From assembly GCF_916858655.1 (NCBI RefSeq), contig NZ_CAKASL010000002.1, positions 248,001 through 312,000 of the forward strand: 64,000 nt of DNA, read 5' to 3'. This stretch comes from Aeromicrobium sp. Leaf350. GTDB lineage: Bacteria > Actinomycetota > Actinomycetes > Propionibacteriales > Nocardioidaceae. A program made the position numbers and the translations under genes. Under the pieces are notes generated by a model. The model was not told the origin of the DNA, ran no database searches, and worked only from the letters and a program-made list of their open reading frames with translations. Shown here in pieces: positions 1-9,075 of this stretch. Within the stretch, counting starts at the first letter, position 1. Each line of letters begins with the position of its first letter.

Positions 1-331
1 AGGTGAGCACGTGTCCCCAGAGCACGGCGGAGCGGGTGATCGGCATCGACTGGAGCCGCTCGAACAGTCCGGTGGAGACGTCGGTGAACAGGCGGAACGC
101 GGTGTAGCTGATGCCCGAGGCGATCGTGATCAGCAGGATGCCGGGCAGCAGGTAGTTGACGTAGCTCTCCTGGCCGACCGAGATGGAGCCGCCGAGCACG
201 TAGACGAAGAGCAGCAGCATGGCGATCGGCGTGATCGCGGTGGTGATGATCGTGTCGGGGCTGCGCGAGATGTGGCGCAGGGAGCGGCCGAGCAGGGTCG
301 TCGTGTCGCTGAGGTGTGCGGTGGTGGTCAT
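1..331 (-). CDS. ABC-2 type exporter permease (5' part, runs off the window)
   Basis: Only the N-terminal 110 residues lie in the window. They begin MTTTAHLSDTTTLLGRSLRH, then a hydrophobic segment (roughly residues 30-45), a short loop containing YVNYLLPGI and a second hydrophobic stretch ending in ITIASGISYTAFRLF. This is the start of a DrrB/ABC2-membrane-type permease. The start follows the stop of the ATPase gene by 11 bp on the same strand, the usual DrrA-DrrB layout, so the pair should form one exporter in the cytoplasmic membrane. The substrate cannot be told from sequence; drug or lipid export is typical of the family. The 3' end is missing because of the window edge, not truncation. 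Confidence 0.85.
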   Translation of the reverse strand, partial: MTTTAHLSDTTTLLGRSLRHISRSPDTIITTAITPIAMLLLFVYVLGGSISVGQESYVNYLLPGILLITIASGISYTAFRLFTDVSTGLFERLQSMPITRSAVLWGHVLT

Positions 332-342
332 GGTGGTCGTCC

Positions 343-1116
343 TCACTGCTCGTGACGGACGAGGGCGAGGAAGACGTCCTCGAGCGTGGGCTTCTTCTCG
401 ACGTACTCGACCTCGGTCGGAGGCAGGAGCGCCTGGAGGTCGGCGAAGGTGCCGTCGGCGATGATGCGGCCGCCGTGCAGGATCGCGATCCGGTCGGCCA
501 GGTGCTCGGCCTCGTCGAGGTACTGGGTCGTGAGCAGCACCGTGGTCCCGCCGGCGGCGAGCTCGGCGATCGTGCGCCACACCTCGAGCCGAGCCTGCGG
601 GTCGAGCCCCGTGGTGGGCTCGTCGAGGAACAGCACGGACGGGTCGCCGATCAGGCTCATCGCGATGTCGAGCCTGCGCCGCATGCCGCCGGAGTACGTC
701 GCTGCCCGACGATCGGCGGCGTCCACCAGGTCGAAGCGCGTCAGGAGCTGGTCGGCGACGCCGCGCGGGTCGTCGACGTGGCGCAGCTTCGCGATGAGCA
801 CGAGGTTCTCGCGCCCGGTCAGGATGTCGTCGACGGCAGCGAACTGGCCGGTCAGGCTGATCGCGGCACGTACCTCCGCGGGCTGCGTCGCGACGTCGTG
901 TCCGGCGACCGTCGCCGTGCCGCCGTCGGCCTTGAGCAGCGTCGACAGGATGCGCACGACCGTGGTCTTGCCGGCTCCGTTCGAGCCCAGCAGCGCGTGG
1001 ATCGAGCCGGACCGGACGGTCAGGTCGACGCCGTCCAGCACGCGCTGGTCACCGTAGGACTTCGTGAGTCCGGCGACGGCGATGGCGGTGGCGGTGAGTG
1101 GGGGAGAAGTGGTCAT
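343..1116 (-). CDS. ABC exporter ATP-binding protein, DrrA family
   Basis: 257 residues from ATG at 1116. It contains the P-loop LLGSNGAGKTT, a Q-loop in SLTGQFAAVDD, the signature YSGGMRRRLDIA, Walker B SVLFLDEPTTGLDP and the switch region TTQYLDEAEHLADRIAILHGG. The C-terminus (TLEDVFLALV) is the DrrA-type tail. This is the energising subunit for the permease just downstream. An open frame continues upstream to 1665, but the ATG at 1116 gives the normal family N-terminus TTSPPLTATAIAVAGLTKSYG. The YafY-type regulator gene ends 34 bp upstream on the same strand and probably controls the pair. Confidence 0.93.
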   Translation of the reverse strand: MTTSPPLTATAIAVAGLTKSYGDQRVLDGVDLTVRSGSIHALLGSNGAGKTTVVRILSTLLKADGGTATVAGHDVATQPAEVRAAISLTGQFAAVDDILTGRENLVLIAKLRHVDDPRGVADQLLTRFDLVDAADRRAATYSGGMRRRLDIAMSLIGDPSVLFLDEPTTGLDPQARLEVWRTIAELAAGGTTVLLTTQYLDEAEHLADRIAILHGGRIIADGTFADLQALLPPTEVEYVEKKPTLEDVFLALVRHEQ

Positions 1117-1150
1117 GACGCGAGTCTGGGAGGTTGACCCAGCGTCAAGG

Positions 1151-2152
1151 TCAAGCGTCGTCGGTGGGACTCCCTCCGGTCGCGAAGGGCAGGGACGGCT
1201 GCTCCGCGGCGACTCGGAAGAGGTCGGCGAGCCGCAGCAACGCCTCGCGCAGCTCATCACCCTCGACGACCTCGAAGGCGATCCCGCTGGTGCCGAGGTA
1301 CAGGGCCATCTCCTCGGCGCGTCGGGTGCCGGCCGTGAGCATCGACGACTCGGCGTCGATCTCCTCGACCTGGGCGACGGTCGGCCCGAAGGCGCGCCGC
1401 ACGACGTCGACGGGGGCGTGCATTCGCACAGTAGCCCGCACGGGGTAGGGATCGGTCGTGATGCTGCGCGTGGTGAAACGGCGCAGCTCGTCCTCGGGGA
1501 CGTCGCGAGCCGCGAAGGTCGTCCGCAGGGTCCGCGCCGACGTGATGCGGTCGATCCGGAGCGTTCGCCACTCGCCGAGCTCGGGGTCCCAGGCGACGAG
1601 GTACCACCGACGGGTCGTCCGCATGATGCGGTGCGGTTGCGCGCGCAGGCGGCGATCGGTGCCATCGCCTCGTCGGTATTCGAGGTCGAGCTCCCGGGTG
1701 TCTCCGATCGCCGCCGCCAGGTCCGCGACGAGGTCGACGTCGACCGGGTCGCCGGGGGAGGTGAGGACCGTCATTGACCGTCCGACGGCGACGATGTGGT
1801 CGCGCGTGTGCTTCGACAGCGACTGCTCGAGCTTGCCGAGCGCTCGGGCCGACGCCTCCTCCAGGCCGGTGACGAGATGACCGGTCGCGCTGCGCAGGCC
1901 CACGGCGATCGCGACGGCCTCGTCCTGCGCGAGCGCGAGTGGCGGGACCGATGCGCCCGCTCCGAGCCGGTAGCCGCCGCCGACGCCCCGCGTTGCCTCG
2001 ACGCCGTAGCCGAGCTCGCGCAGGTCATCGATGTCGCGGCGGAGCGTGCGGTCGCTGACCTCGAGGCGGTCCCTCAGTTCGGAACCCGTCCACTCCCGCC
2101 GAGCCTGGAGCAGGCTAAGCAGCTGCATCGTGCGTCCGGTCGTCCTCGACAT
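1151..2152 (-). CDS. YafY-type HTH/WYL-domain transcriptional regulator
   Basis: 333 residues. The N-terminus (SRTTGRTMQLLSLLQARREW) is a winged HTH of the HTH_11 type, with RTLRRDIDDLRELGYGVEA as recognition helix and wing. The middle carries the WYL core (RRWYLVAWDPELGEWRTLRI) and the C-terminus the WCX extension. Such proteins are ligand- or nucleic-acid-sensing DNA-binding regulators. The ATG at 2152 places the HTH at the N-terminus; longer upstream frames would add unrelated arginine-rich sequence. It sits directly upstream of the ABC exporter genes on the same strand and diverges from the epoxide hydrolase gene, so either could be its target. No operator was recognised. Confidence 0.88.
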   Translation of the reverse strand: MSRTTGRTMQLLSLLQARREWTGSELRDRLEVSDRTLRRDIDDLRELGYGVEATRGVGGGYRLGAGASVPPLALAQDEAVAIAVGLRSATGHLVTGLEEASARALGKLEQSLSKHTRDHIVAVGRSMTVLTSPGDPVDVDLVADLAAAIGDTRELDLEYRRGDGTDRRLRAQPHRIMRTTRRWYLVAWDPELGEWRTLRIDRITSARTLRTTFAARDVPEDELRRFTTRSITTDPYPVRATVRMHAPVDVVRRAFGPTVAQVEEIDAESSMLTAGTRRAEEMALYLGTSGIAFEVVEGDELREALLRLADLFRVAAEQPSLPFATGGSPTDDA

Positions 2153-2213
2153 AGTTCCATCATGGACCAGATTCCGGCCGTATTGTGACCGGAATAGGGG
2201 GGAGGGTGGAGCC

Positions 2214-3371
2214 ATGACCCCACATGACGCCCGACTCATTCCCTTCCGCATCGACGTGCCGGAGGCCGACCTCGCCGATCTGCGAGACCGCCTGCGGCGG
2301 ACCCGCTTTCCCGCTCCGCTACCCGGCGACGGCTGGGACACCGGCGTGCCGGTGGAAGTCCTCCGTGACCACGCCGCCCGGTGGGCCACCCACGACTGGC
2401 GCGCTACCGAGGAGCGACTCAACGCGCGGACGCAGTACCTGACCGACATCGACGGACAGCAGATCCACGTCGTGCACGTGCCGTCCCGTCACGAGGGCGC
2501 GACACCCCTCCTGCTGCTGCACGGCTGGCCCGGGTCGTTCCTGGAGTTCGAGAAGGTCATCGATCTCTTGGTGGACACCTTCGACGTCGTGATCCCGTCG
2601 CTGCCCGGTTTCGGCTTCTCGACGCCCCTGTCCGACGCAGGCTGGGGAGTCGATCGCATCGCCCGGGTCATGCTCGAGCTGATGACCCGAGTGGGCCACG
2701 AGACGTTCGTCGTCCAGGGCGGCGATGTCGGTGCGGGTGTGGCTCCGGAGATCGCACGGCTCGCCCCCGACCGCGTGCGCGGCGTGCACGTCAACGGAGC
2801 CCTCGGCGCCTTCGCGGGCGAGCTCGACGACGACACCGCGGCCCGCATGACGCCGATCGAGGTCGATCGGATGCGGCGGGTGGGCGAGTTCATGCAGAAC
2901 GAGTTCGGCTACATCGCGGTCCAGTCGACGCGGCCGGGCCTGGTCGGGGCGATGGCAGCAGACAGCCCGGTCGGGCAGCTCGCCTGGATGCTCGACAAGC
3001 TCCAGGCCTGGAGCCACCCGGCCGAGGTCGCCGCGACGGACGTGCTCGGCGAGGAGTTCGTGCTGGCCAACGCCACGCTGTGGTGGCTGACGGCGTCGGC
3101 CGGATCGGCTGCCTACGTCGGCTACGCGCAGGAGCAGGGCTGGGGCGCCGTGCCGGAGAGCTCAGGTGTCCCGACGGCAGCGATCCAGTTCGCGCACGAC
3201 ATCGGGTTGCGTCATCTGGCCGAGCAGAGCAACACGATCGTGCGGTGGACGGACGTCGACGACCGAGGCGGGCACTTCGCCGCCCTGGAGGAGCCGGAGC
3301 TCCTCGTCGACGACGTCCGGGCCTTCGTCGCTGAGCTCGAGGGTGGGTCGCCGGCGGTCACACCGCGGTGA
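2214..3371 (+). CDS. Epoxide hydrolase (microsomal-type, EHN domain plus alpha/beta hydrolase)
   Basis: 385 residues. An N-terminal EHN lid domain (PFRIDVPEADLADLRDRLRRTRFP) is followed by an alpha/beta hydrolase fold. HGWPGS forms the oxyanion site, QGGDVGAG supplies the nucleophilic Asp, and DDRGGHFAALEEPE supplies the catalytic His. A Tyr in AYVGYAQEQGWG could assist ring opening. The protein is expected to hydrolyse epoxides to vicinal diols in the cytoplasm. The ATG at 2214 follows a ggagggtgga ribosome site; the frame is open further upstream but without family similarity. The gene diverges from the WYL regulator and overlaps the convergent SDR gene by 14 bp at the 3' ends. The natural substrate is unknown. 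Confidence 0.9.
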   Translation: MTPHDARLIPFRIDVPEADLADLRDRLRRTRFPAPLPGDGWDTGVPVEVLRDHAARWATHDWRATEERLNARTQYLTDIDGQQIHVVHVPSRHEGATPLLLLHGWPGSFLEFEKVIDLLVDTFDVVIPSLPGFGFSTPLSDAGWGVDRIARVMLELMTRVGHETFVVQGGDVGAGVAPEIARLAPDRVRGVHVNGALGAFAGELDDDTAARMTPIEVDRMRRVGEFMQNEFGYIAVQSTRPGLVGAMAADSPVGQLAWMLDKLQAWSHPAEVAATDVLGEEFVLANATLWWLTASAGSAAYVGYAQEQGWGAVPESSGVPTAAIQFAHDIGLRHLAEQSNTIVRWTDVDDRGGHFAALEEPELLVDDVRAFVAELEGGSPAVTPR

Positions 3372-4134
3372 ACCCGTTGTCGACGAACAGGTGGTGGCCG
3401 TTCACGAACCGGGAGTCGTCGCTCGCCAGGAACAGCGCGGCCCTCGCGACGTCCTCCGGCTCACCGATGCGCCCCTGCTGCTCGGCGAGTGCGCTGCTCG
3501 AGGTGTCGACGCCGTGCTCGCCGAGCGCCTCGATCTCGTGCAGGCCGTGCGGGGTGCGGATGAACCCCGGGCAGATCGCGTTGCAGCGGATCCCCCGGTC
3601 GCGGTACTCCACGGCGATGGCGCGCGCGAACATGTGGCACGCGCCCTTGGTGGTGTCGTAGAGCACCTCGTTGGGTGTCGCGGCGACGGCGGAGATCGAC
3701 GACGTGCAGATGATGGAGCCCTCGCCGTTCGCCAGCATCTGCGGCAGCACGGCCCGCGTCATGAGGAACATCGACCGCACGTTGATGCCGTGCAGCCAGT
3801 CCCACTCCTGGACCGTGAGGTCGAGGAACGGCTTCACGATGATCGTGCCGGCGTGGTTGAACAGGGTCGTCACGGCGCCGAGCTCGGACGAGATCGACGA
3901 CACGGCGCTGCGGACCTGGTTCTCCTGGGAGACGTCGGCGACCGCCACCGCGGCCCGCCCGCCCGCGCTCGTGACGTCTCGAGCGGTGGCCTGGGCGGCG
4001 TCGCCGTCGATGTCGACGATGCCGACGCTCGCCCCCTCCTCGGCGAACAGCAGGGCCGAGGCGCGCCCCATGCCGGAGCCACCGCCGGAGATCAGCACCA
4101 CCTTGCCCGCGAGGCGCCCCGTCGCCGCGACCAT
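3358..4134 (-). CDS. Short-chain dehydrogenase/reductase
   Basis: 258 residues, classical SDR. It has the Rossmann motif GGGSGMGRA near residue 17, an acidic residue after beta-2 (IVDIDGD) favouring NAD(H), NHAG, the catalytic Ser in CTSSISA, and YDTTKGA as the YxxxK pair. The C-terminus is the usual FVNGHHLFVDNGFTAV. The start ATG overlaps the stop of the SnoaL-like lipoprotein gene (TGATG), so the two are translationally coupled. The substrate is not predictable; a hydroxysteroid or cyclic alcohol type is common for this length. Confidence 0.92.
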   Translation of the reverse strand: MVAATGRLAGKVVLISGGGSGMGRASALLFAEEGASVGIVDIDGDAAQATARDVTSAGGRAAVAVADVSQENQVRSAVSSISSELGAVTTLFNHAGTIIVKPFLDLTVQEWDWLHGINVRSMFLMTRAVLPQMLANGEGSIICTSSISAVAATPNEVLYDTTKGACHMFARAIAVEYRDRGIRCNAICPGFIRTPHGLHEIEALGEHGVDTSSSALAEQQGRIGEPEDVARAALFLASDDSRFVNGHHLFVDNGFTAV

Positions 4135-4622
4135 CAGTCGAGCACCATGTCGCGGCCGCTCACCGAGTCGGTGGGGACCTCCTGCTGGACGTCCCAGTGC
4201 TCGACGATCTTGCCGCGCTCGACGCGGAAGACGTCGGCGACAGCGGTCGGGGGACCGCCCTCGACGGTGTTGAGCGCGTGCACCACCACCAGGTCGTCCT
4301 CGGCCACGACTCGGGCGATCACGAACTCGACGCCCGGTTCGGCGAGGTACGGGCCGAGAGCCTCGACGAACGCGTCGCGTCCGTCGTCGACCTGCGGGTT
4401 GTGCTGGGCGTAGTCGTCGTCGACGTACGCGGCTGCGGCCCCCTCGACGTCGCCCTCGACGAAGGCCTGGGTGTAGAAGTCGGTGACGAGCTGCTTGCTG
4501 GTGGCGGTCGCGTCCGGCTGCGGGGCGTCGTCCTCCGGCTCGGACGAGCAGCCGGCCAGGGTCAGCGCAGCCAGCACGAGGAGGACCGGGAACGGAGGGG
4601 CGGGGCGGGCAGGTCGGGTCAC
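4134..4622 (-). CDS. SnoaL-like (NTF2-fold) lipoprotein
   Basis: 162 residues from the GTG at 4622, which is preceded by GGAAGGA. The N-terminus is a lipoprotein signal (VTRPARPAPPFPVLLVLAAL, then TLAGCSS with the lipobox Cys), followed by an acidic linker. The body is a SnoaL/ester-cyclase-like domain (VTDFYTQAFVEGDVEGAAAA, DDYAQHNPQVDDGRDAFVEA, GKIVEHWDVQQEVP). NTF2-fold proteins bind small hydrophobic ligands; an exported lipid-anchored form is less usual. It is coupled to the SDR gene. A longer frame to 4721 exists but would bury the signal peptide internally. Catalysis is unproven. Confidence 0.8.
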   Translation of the reverse strand: MTRPARPAPPFPVLLVLAALTLAGCSSEPEDDAPQPDATATSKQLVTDFYTQAFVEGDVEGAAAAYVDDDYAQHNPQVDDGRDAFVEALGPYLAEPGVEFVIARVVAEDDLVVVHALNTVEGGPPTAVADVFRVERGKIVEHWDVQQEVPTDSVSGRDMVLD

Positions 4623-4821
4623 GGGACGAGTCCTTCCGGGGTGGTGGGCTCCTCGACCGAGGCGCCTCCCAGAAGCATCGAGGCGGGGGCCGCACCGCCC
4701 TGCCGACGAAGTGTCAGGCACGAGTCACAACGTCTGACGATCTGTCGCCCGAGAACCTCCGGGACGCCGGGATGGTGAGTCGACCAACGTGTCCTGCGTC
4801 ACCTGAACGAACGAGGAAGCC
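4623..4821. promoter_or_regulatory. Divergent promoter region between the lipoprotein-SDR operon and the permease operon
   Basis: About 200 bp without a convincing gene. It must hold the promoters of the minus-strand SnoaL-like/SDR pair and of the plus-strand permease/peptidase pair. The permease has a clear ribosome site (gaggaa) at its 3' edge. Apart from short imperfect TGTCAG/CTGACG half-sites around 4710-4740, I see no strong palindrome. Confidence 0.4.
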
Positions 4822-6234
4822 ATGTCACCCATCACGCCCCCACCCGGGACGAGCGAGCACTACGAGCAGGAGCTGTCCCGCTCCCTGAACCTGCGCGGCA
4901 ACGTGCTGATCACGCTCTCGGCCGTCACGCCGGCGTCGAGCGTCTTCATCATCATCCCGACCGTCATCGCCGCGGTCGGGGGAGCGTCGTTCCTGGCCTT
5001 CCTCATGGCAGCGGCCGTCGCCGCCTGCATGGCGCTCTGCTACGCCGAGCTGTCGTCCGCGTTCCCGATCGCCGGCGGGGAGTACTCCTTCGCGGGCCGC
5101 GTGCTCGGCAAGGCGGCGGGCTTCTCGCTGTTCCTCATGAACGCGTTCAGCCTCACGATGATCATCGGCGTCATCGCGCTCGGCACGGGGGAGTACCTGG
5201 CGGCCGCGTTCGACGGCGCCGACTCCAAGTGGGTGGGCGTCGCGGTGATCCTGGTCTGCTCGGGGGTGGCGATCCTCAACATCCGCACGAACGCCTGGAT
5301 CACCGGTGTGTTCCTGGCGCTGGAGATGGCGGCGATCGTCGTCGTCTCCATCCTGGGCTTCGTCAACGTGTCGCGTCCCGTCAGCACCCTCTTCGACGCC
5401 CAGACCATCGGCGACGACGGCACCCTGGTCGGCGTGGGTCTCGGCCTGATCGCCGGACAGACCGCCACGGCGCTGTTCGCCTACAACGGCTACGGGGCGG
5501 CGATCTACTTCGCCGAGGAGACGCAGGGTGCACGCAAGGTCATGGGGAAGGTCATCCTCGTGTGCCTGGGCGTCACCGTCGTCGCCGAGATGCTCCCGCT
5601 GGCCGCGGTGCTGCTGGGTGCCCCCGACCTGACCGACCTGGTCAGTGCGGGCAACCCGATGGAGTACTTCATGACCACGCGCGGGTCGGAGGCGGTCAAC
5701 GTCGCGGTCAGCCTGGCGATCGCCGTCGCGATCATCAACGCGACCGTCGCGATCATCCTGCAGGGCGGACGCACGCTCTACAGCGCCGCTCGTGATCGGG
5801 CCTTCCCCGACGCCGTGGGTCGTCGCCTCGCCTACGTGCACCCGGTGCTGCAGACCCCGCCGTTCGCGACGATCCTGATCGGCGTCGTCGCCGCCACGCT
5901 GGCCGCGTTCGTGCCCATCGGCTCGCTCATCACGGCCACCGGCGCGACGCTGATCGTGGTGTACGTGTTCGTCGCGACGAGTGCTCTCGTCGGGCGTCGC
6001 ACGGGGTCGACCGCCGGGGCGCAGTACCGGATGCCGCTGTTCCCGCTGCCGCCGCTGGCCATCATCGTCGCCCTGGCCTACGTGACCTACCAGGTGTGGG
6101 ACGTGAACCCGTGGCAGATCGTCATCGCTCTCAGTGCGCTCGGTCTCGGCTTCGTCTACCACCAGGTCTACCTGCGGCCGCGTCACGCGGATCGGTGGAC
6201 CATGCTGGCCGGTGCACCCGAGGAGGACATCTGA
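4822..6234 (+). CDS. APC-superfamily amino acid/amine permease
   Basis: 470 residues with about twelve hydrophobic segments. The N-terminus (SLNLRGNVLITLSAVTPASS) and the first helices with the GG-type motif (CYAELSSAFPIAGGEYSFAG) are typical of APC secondary transporters (AAT/GABA-permease branch). It should import amino acids, amines or amides by cation symport or exchange. The gene starts after gaggaagcc and its stop overlaps the ATG of the P1 peptidase (TGATG). That coupling suggests that the permease brings in a peptide-like or N-acyl compound that the peptidase hydrolyses. Confidence 0.9.
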   Translation: MSPITPPPGTSEHYEQELSRSLNLRGNVLITLSAVTPASSVFIIIPTVIAAVGGASFLAFLMAAAVAACMALCYAELSSAFPIAGGEYSFAGRVLGKAAGFSLFLMNAFSLTMIIGVIALGTGEYLAAAFDGADSKWVGVAVILVCSGVAILNIRTNAWITGVFLALEMAAIVVVSILGFVNVSRPVSTLFDAQTIGDDGTLVGVGLGLIAGQTATALFAYNGYGAAIYFAEETQGARKVMGKVILVCLGVTVVAEMLPLAAVLLGAPDLTDLVSAGNPMEYFMTTRGSEAVNVAVSLAIAVAIINATVAIILQGGRTLYSAARDRAFPDAVGRRLAYVHPVLQTPPFATILIGVVAATLAAFVPIGSLITATGATLIVVYVFVATSALVGRRTGSTAGAQYRMPLFPLPPLAIIVALAYVTYQVWDVNPWQIVIALSALGLGFVYHQVYLRPRHADRWTMLAGAPEEDI

Positions 6235-7370
6235 TGAGCAGCAGCCCCCAGGACACGCGGCGGGCCCGCGACCACGGTCTTCCGCTCGAGGGCGAGCCGG
6301 GGGAGTGGAACGCGATCACCGACGTCGCCGGCGTGGAGGTCGGCTTCCGGACCCTCGTCGCCGGGGACGGCGACCTGCGCGAGGGGGAGGGACCCGTCCG
6401 CACGGGCGTCACGGCGATCCTGCCCCGCGGCCGTGAGGGAGTCGGCACCTCGTGCGCCGCCGGCTTCCACTCGCTCAACGGCAACGGCGAGCTCACCGGC
6501 AGCCACTGGCTCGAGGAGTCCGGGAGCCTGTCGCTGCCCATCGGGATCACCAACACGCACTCGGTCGGGGCGGCGCACCGCGGCATCCTCGGGTGGTCGC
6601 TCCGCACCAACCCCGCCCTCAAGCCCGCGTGGCACCTGCCGGTGGTGGGTGAGACGTGGGACGGCTACCTGAACGACATCAACGGCGACCACGTCCAGCC
6701 GGAGCACGCGGTGGCTGCGCTCGATGCCGCCGCGAGCGGCCCGATCGAGGAGGGTTCGGTCGGCGGAGGCACGGGCATGAACTGCTACGCCTTCAAGGGC
6801 GGCACCGGCACGAGCTCACGCCGCGTCCGGATGGGCGGGTCGGAGTACACGGTCGGCGTGCTGCTGCAGGCCAACTTCGGGTCGCGCAAGGAGCTCGTCG
6901 TTTGTGGGCGGCGGGTCGGGCGCGACCTGCTCGACGACAACCCCATGGAGGACGACTCCTGGCTCGCCCCGCCCGGCGCGGGCTCGTGCATCGGCATCGT
7001 CGCGACGGACGCACCCCTGCTGCCGGGGCAGTGCAAGGCCCTCGCCCGCCGGGTCGGGCTCGGCCTGGCCCGCACGGGGACGACGGGAAGTCACTTCTCC
7101 GGCGACATCTTCCTGGCGTTCTCGACGGCCAACCCCGGCAGTCTCGACAGCTCCATCCACGACCAGGGCTCAGAGCTGAGGAACCTGGAGTTCCTGCCCT
7201 GGGGAGCGATGGACCCGCTCTACGAGGCCGTCGTCCAGGCCACCGAGGAGTCGGTGCTCAACGCCTTGGTGGCCGCGCGCACCACCGTGGGTCGTGACGG
7301 CCACCGCAGCCCGGCGCTGCCGACCTCGGCCCTCGCCGGACCGTGGCCGCCCTCTCAGGTGCCGCAGTAG
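6234..7370 (+). CDS. P1 family (DmpA/BapA-type) aminopeptidase
   Basis: 378 residues of the S58/N-terminal-nucleophile family. Visible hallmarks are [15 protein letters not shown] near the N-terminus, [20 protein letters not shown] around the expected self-cleavage point, and [17 protein letters not shown] near the end. By family knowledge the proenzyme cleaves itself before a Ser, probably in GTSSR, and the new N-terminal Ser is the nucleophile. Members hydrolyse D- or beta-amino acid amides, esters and peptides. The ATG lies 8 bp after GAGGAGG and is coupled to the permease gene. The end overlaps the convergent selO by 16 bp. Confidence 0.88.
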   Translation: MSSSPQDTRRARDHGLPLEGEPGEWNAITDVAGVEVGFRTLVAGDGDLREGEGPVRTGVTAILPRGREGVGTSCAAGFHSLNGNGELTGSHWLEESGSLSLPIGITNTHSVGAAHRGILGWSLRTNPALKPAWHLPVVGETWDGYLNDINGDHVQPEHAVAALDAAASGPIEEGSVGGGTGMNCYAFKGGTGTSSRRVRMGGSEYTVGVLLQANFGSRKELVVCGRRVGRDLLDDNPMEDDSWLAPPGAGSCIGIVATDAPLLPGQCKALARRVGLGLARTGTTGSHFSGDIFLAFSTANPGSLDSSIHDQGSELRNLEFLPWGAMDPLYEAVVQATEESVLNALVAARTTVGRDGHRSPALPTSALAGPWPPSQVPQ

Positions 7371-8815
7371 GTCGTGTACTGCCCGAAGTCCTGCGGTGCA
7401 GGCGCGGCATAGCGCTCCAGGCCGGGCCGCTCGTCGAAGGGGCGCTGCAGCACGCTGACGAGCTGGAGGACCGGGCCGAGGTCACCAGCCGTCGCGGCCT
7501 GCAGCGCCTCCTCGACGAGGTGGTTGCGCGGGACGTAGAGCGGATTCGTGCGGTCCATCAGAGCAGCGTCGGGCCCGTGCTGTCGCCAGCGCATCCGCCA
7601 CGCATCCGCCGCGGGCAGGTCGAGGAACAGTCCGCGGAACGGCTCGGCATCGCCGCGTACCGCGGCGCCGAGGGCGCGGAACCCGCTCGTCCAGTCGACG
7701 TGGCTCTCGCGCAGCAGGGCGAGCAGCTGCTCGGCGAGCTCGACGGCGGCGCCGTCGTCCGTGGGCGAGGTGAGCCCGATCTTCGTGAGGAGACCTCTCG
7801 CGTAGGACGTGCCGTGCTGCGAGCGGAAGGTGCCGAGCACCTCCGTCGCGAGCGCCACCGCGGTGTCCTGGTCGTCGGAGATCAGCGGGAGCAGCGACTC
7901 GGCGAAGCGGGCGAGGTTCCACTCGGCGACGACCGGCTGGTTGCCGTACGCGTAGCGACCGCCCGTGTCGATCGAGCTGTACACGGTGCTGGGCTCGTAG
8001 GCCTCGAGGAACGCGCACGGCCCGTAGTCGATGGTCTCGCCGGAGATCGTCATGTTGTCGGTGTTCATGACGCCGTGCACGAAGCCGACGAGCATCCAGC
8101 GGGCGACGAGGTCGGCCTGGGCGCGGGCGACCGCCTCGAGGAGTGCCAGGGCCGGGTGCTCGGCGGACGCGGCGGCGGGATGGTGACGCGCGATCGCGTG
8201 GTCGGTGAGACGCCGCAGGAGGTCGACGTCTCCCGTCGACGCCGCGTACTGGAACGAGCCCACCCGCAGGTGGCTGCTCGCCACGCGGGCGAGGACCGCA
8301 CCCGGCAGGTCGGTCTCGCGGCGCACCGCTCGTCCGGTCGCCACGACCCCGAGGGACCGGGTCGTCGGGATGCCGAGGGCGTGCATCGCCTCGCTGACGA
8401 CGTGCTCGCGCAGCATCGGCCCGACCGCGGCGCGGCCGTCGCCGCCACGGGAGAACGGGGTGCGTCCCGATCCCTTCAGGTGGAGGTCGCGGAGCGTGCC
8501 GTCGCGATCGGTCAGCTCACCGATCAACAGCGCCCGACCGTCGCCGAGGCGCGGTGAGTACCCGCCGAACTGGTGGCCGGCGTAGGCCTGGGCGACGGGG
8601 GTGGACCCGGGCGGCAGGAGGTTGCCGGTGAGCAGCTGAGCACCCGTCGATCCGTGCAGCTCCTGCGGATCGATGCCGAGCTCGGTCGCCAGGGCCTCGT
8701 TCAGCACCACGACCCGAGCGTCCGGGGCCTCCTCGGCCTGCCAGGGCACGGCGAGCTCGGGCAGGTCGGTCGCGAAGCCGCTCGCGACCCGCATCGTCTC
8801 CGGAGTCGTCGTCAC
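7355..8815 (-). CDS. selO: SelO/YdiU family protein adenylyltransferase
   Basis: 486 residues, the normal length for bacterial SelO. It contains the conserved blocks [80 protein letters not shown] and [11 protein letters not shown]. These form a pseudokinase-like fold that transfers AMP from ATP to Ser/Thr/Tyr of proteins in redox stress (established for E. coli and yeast homologues). The protein ends YCGT. Cys484 is third from the end, the position held by selenocysteine in vertebrate SelO. It is monocistronic, convergent with the peptidase gene. Confidence 0.95.
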   Translation of the reverse strand: MTTTPETMRVASGFATDLPELAVPWQAEEAPDARVVVLNEALATELGIDPQELHGSTGAQLLTGNLLPPGSTPVAQAYAGHQFGGYSPRLGDGRALLIGELTDRDGTLRDLHLKGSGRTPFSRGGDGRAAVGPMLREHVVSEAMHALGIPTTRSLGVVATGRAVRRETDLPGAVLARVASSHLRVGSFQYAASTGDVDLLRRLTDHAIARHHPAAASAEHPALALLEAVARAQADLVARWMLVGFVHGVMNTDNMTISGETIDYGPCAFLEAYEPSTVYSSIDTGGRYAYGNQPVVAEWNLARFAESLLPLISDDQDTAVALATEVLGTFRSQHGTSYARGLLTKIGLTSPTDDGAAVELAEQLLALLRESHVDWTSGFRALGAAVRGDAEPFRGLFLDLPAADAWRMRWRQHGPDAALMDRTNPLYVPRNHLVEEALQAATAGDLGPVLQLVSVLQRPFDERPGLERYAAPAPQDFGQYTTYCGT

Positions 8816-8892
8816 CCGTCGAGCCTACGGACGCGGCACGCATGGCGCGCGGTCGACGGGCGCGCCCCCTGGTTCCGATCTACCGTCGGCTC

Positions 8893-9060
8893 ATGAACGA
8901 CAAGCGAATCTGGTTCTTGGCCGGCGTGCTGATGCTCGTGGCCGCCGCCGTCAACGCCGCGACCGGCAACTGGGTACCGGCCGCCCTGCTGGCGCTGGCG
9001 GGCGTGCTGTTCCTGATCACGCCGTCCTGGCAGGCCGGCAGGAGCAAGCGAGGTCGCTAG
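8893..9060 (+). CDS. Small membrane protein, unknown
   Basis: 55 residues from the ATG at 8893: MNDKRIWFLAGVLMLVAAAV, then a second hydrophobic segment (WVPAALLALAGVLFLIT) and a basic tail QAGRSKRGR. Two transmembrane helices with positive ends are predicted. An in-frame start at 8842 would add 17 basic residues with no better ribosome site. It is unrelated to its neighbours and ends 15 bp before the stop of the convergent dehydrogenase gene. I do not recognise a family. Confidence 0.6.
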   Translation: MNDKRIWFLAGVLMLVAAAVNAATGNWVPAALLALAGVLFLITPSWQAGRSKRGR

Positions 9061-9075
9061 CCCCTGCCGGTCTGG

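Noticed and set aside
343-1665. Extended N-terminus of the ABC ATPase
   Set aside because: The upstream 180 residues are an out-of-frame reading of the WYL regulator; ATG at 1116 gives the normal start.
4825-6186. 453-residue minus-strand frame opposite the APC permease
   Set aside because: Low-complexity Arg/Asp/His-rich translation typical of antisense frames in GC-rich genes; the plus strand encodes a clear permease.
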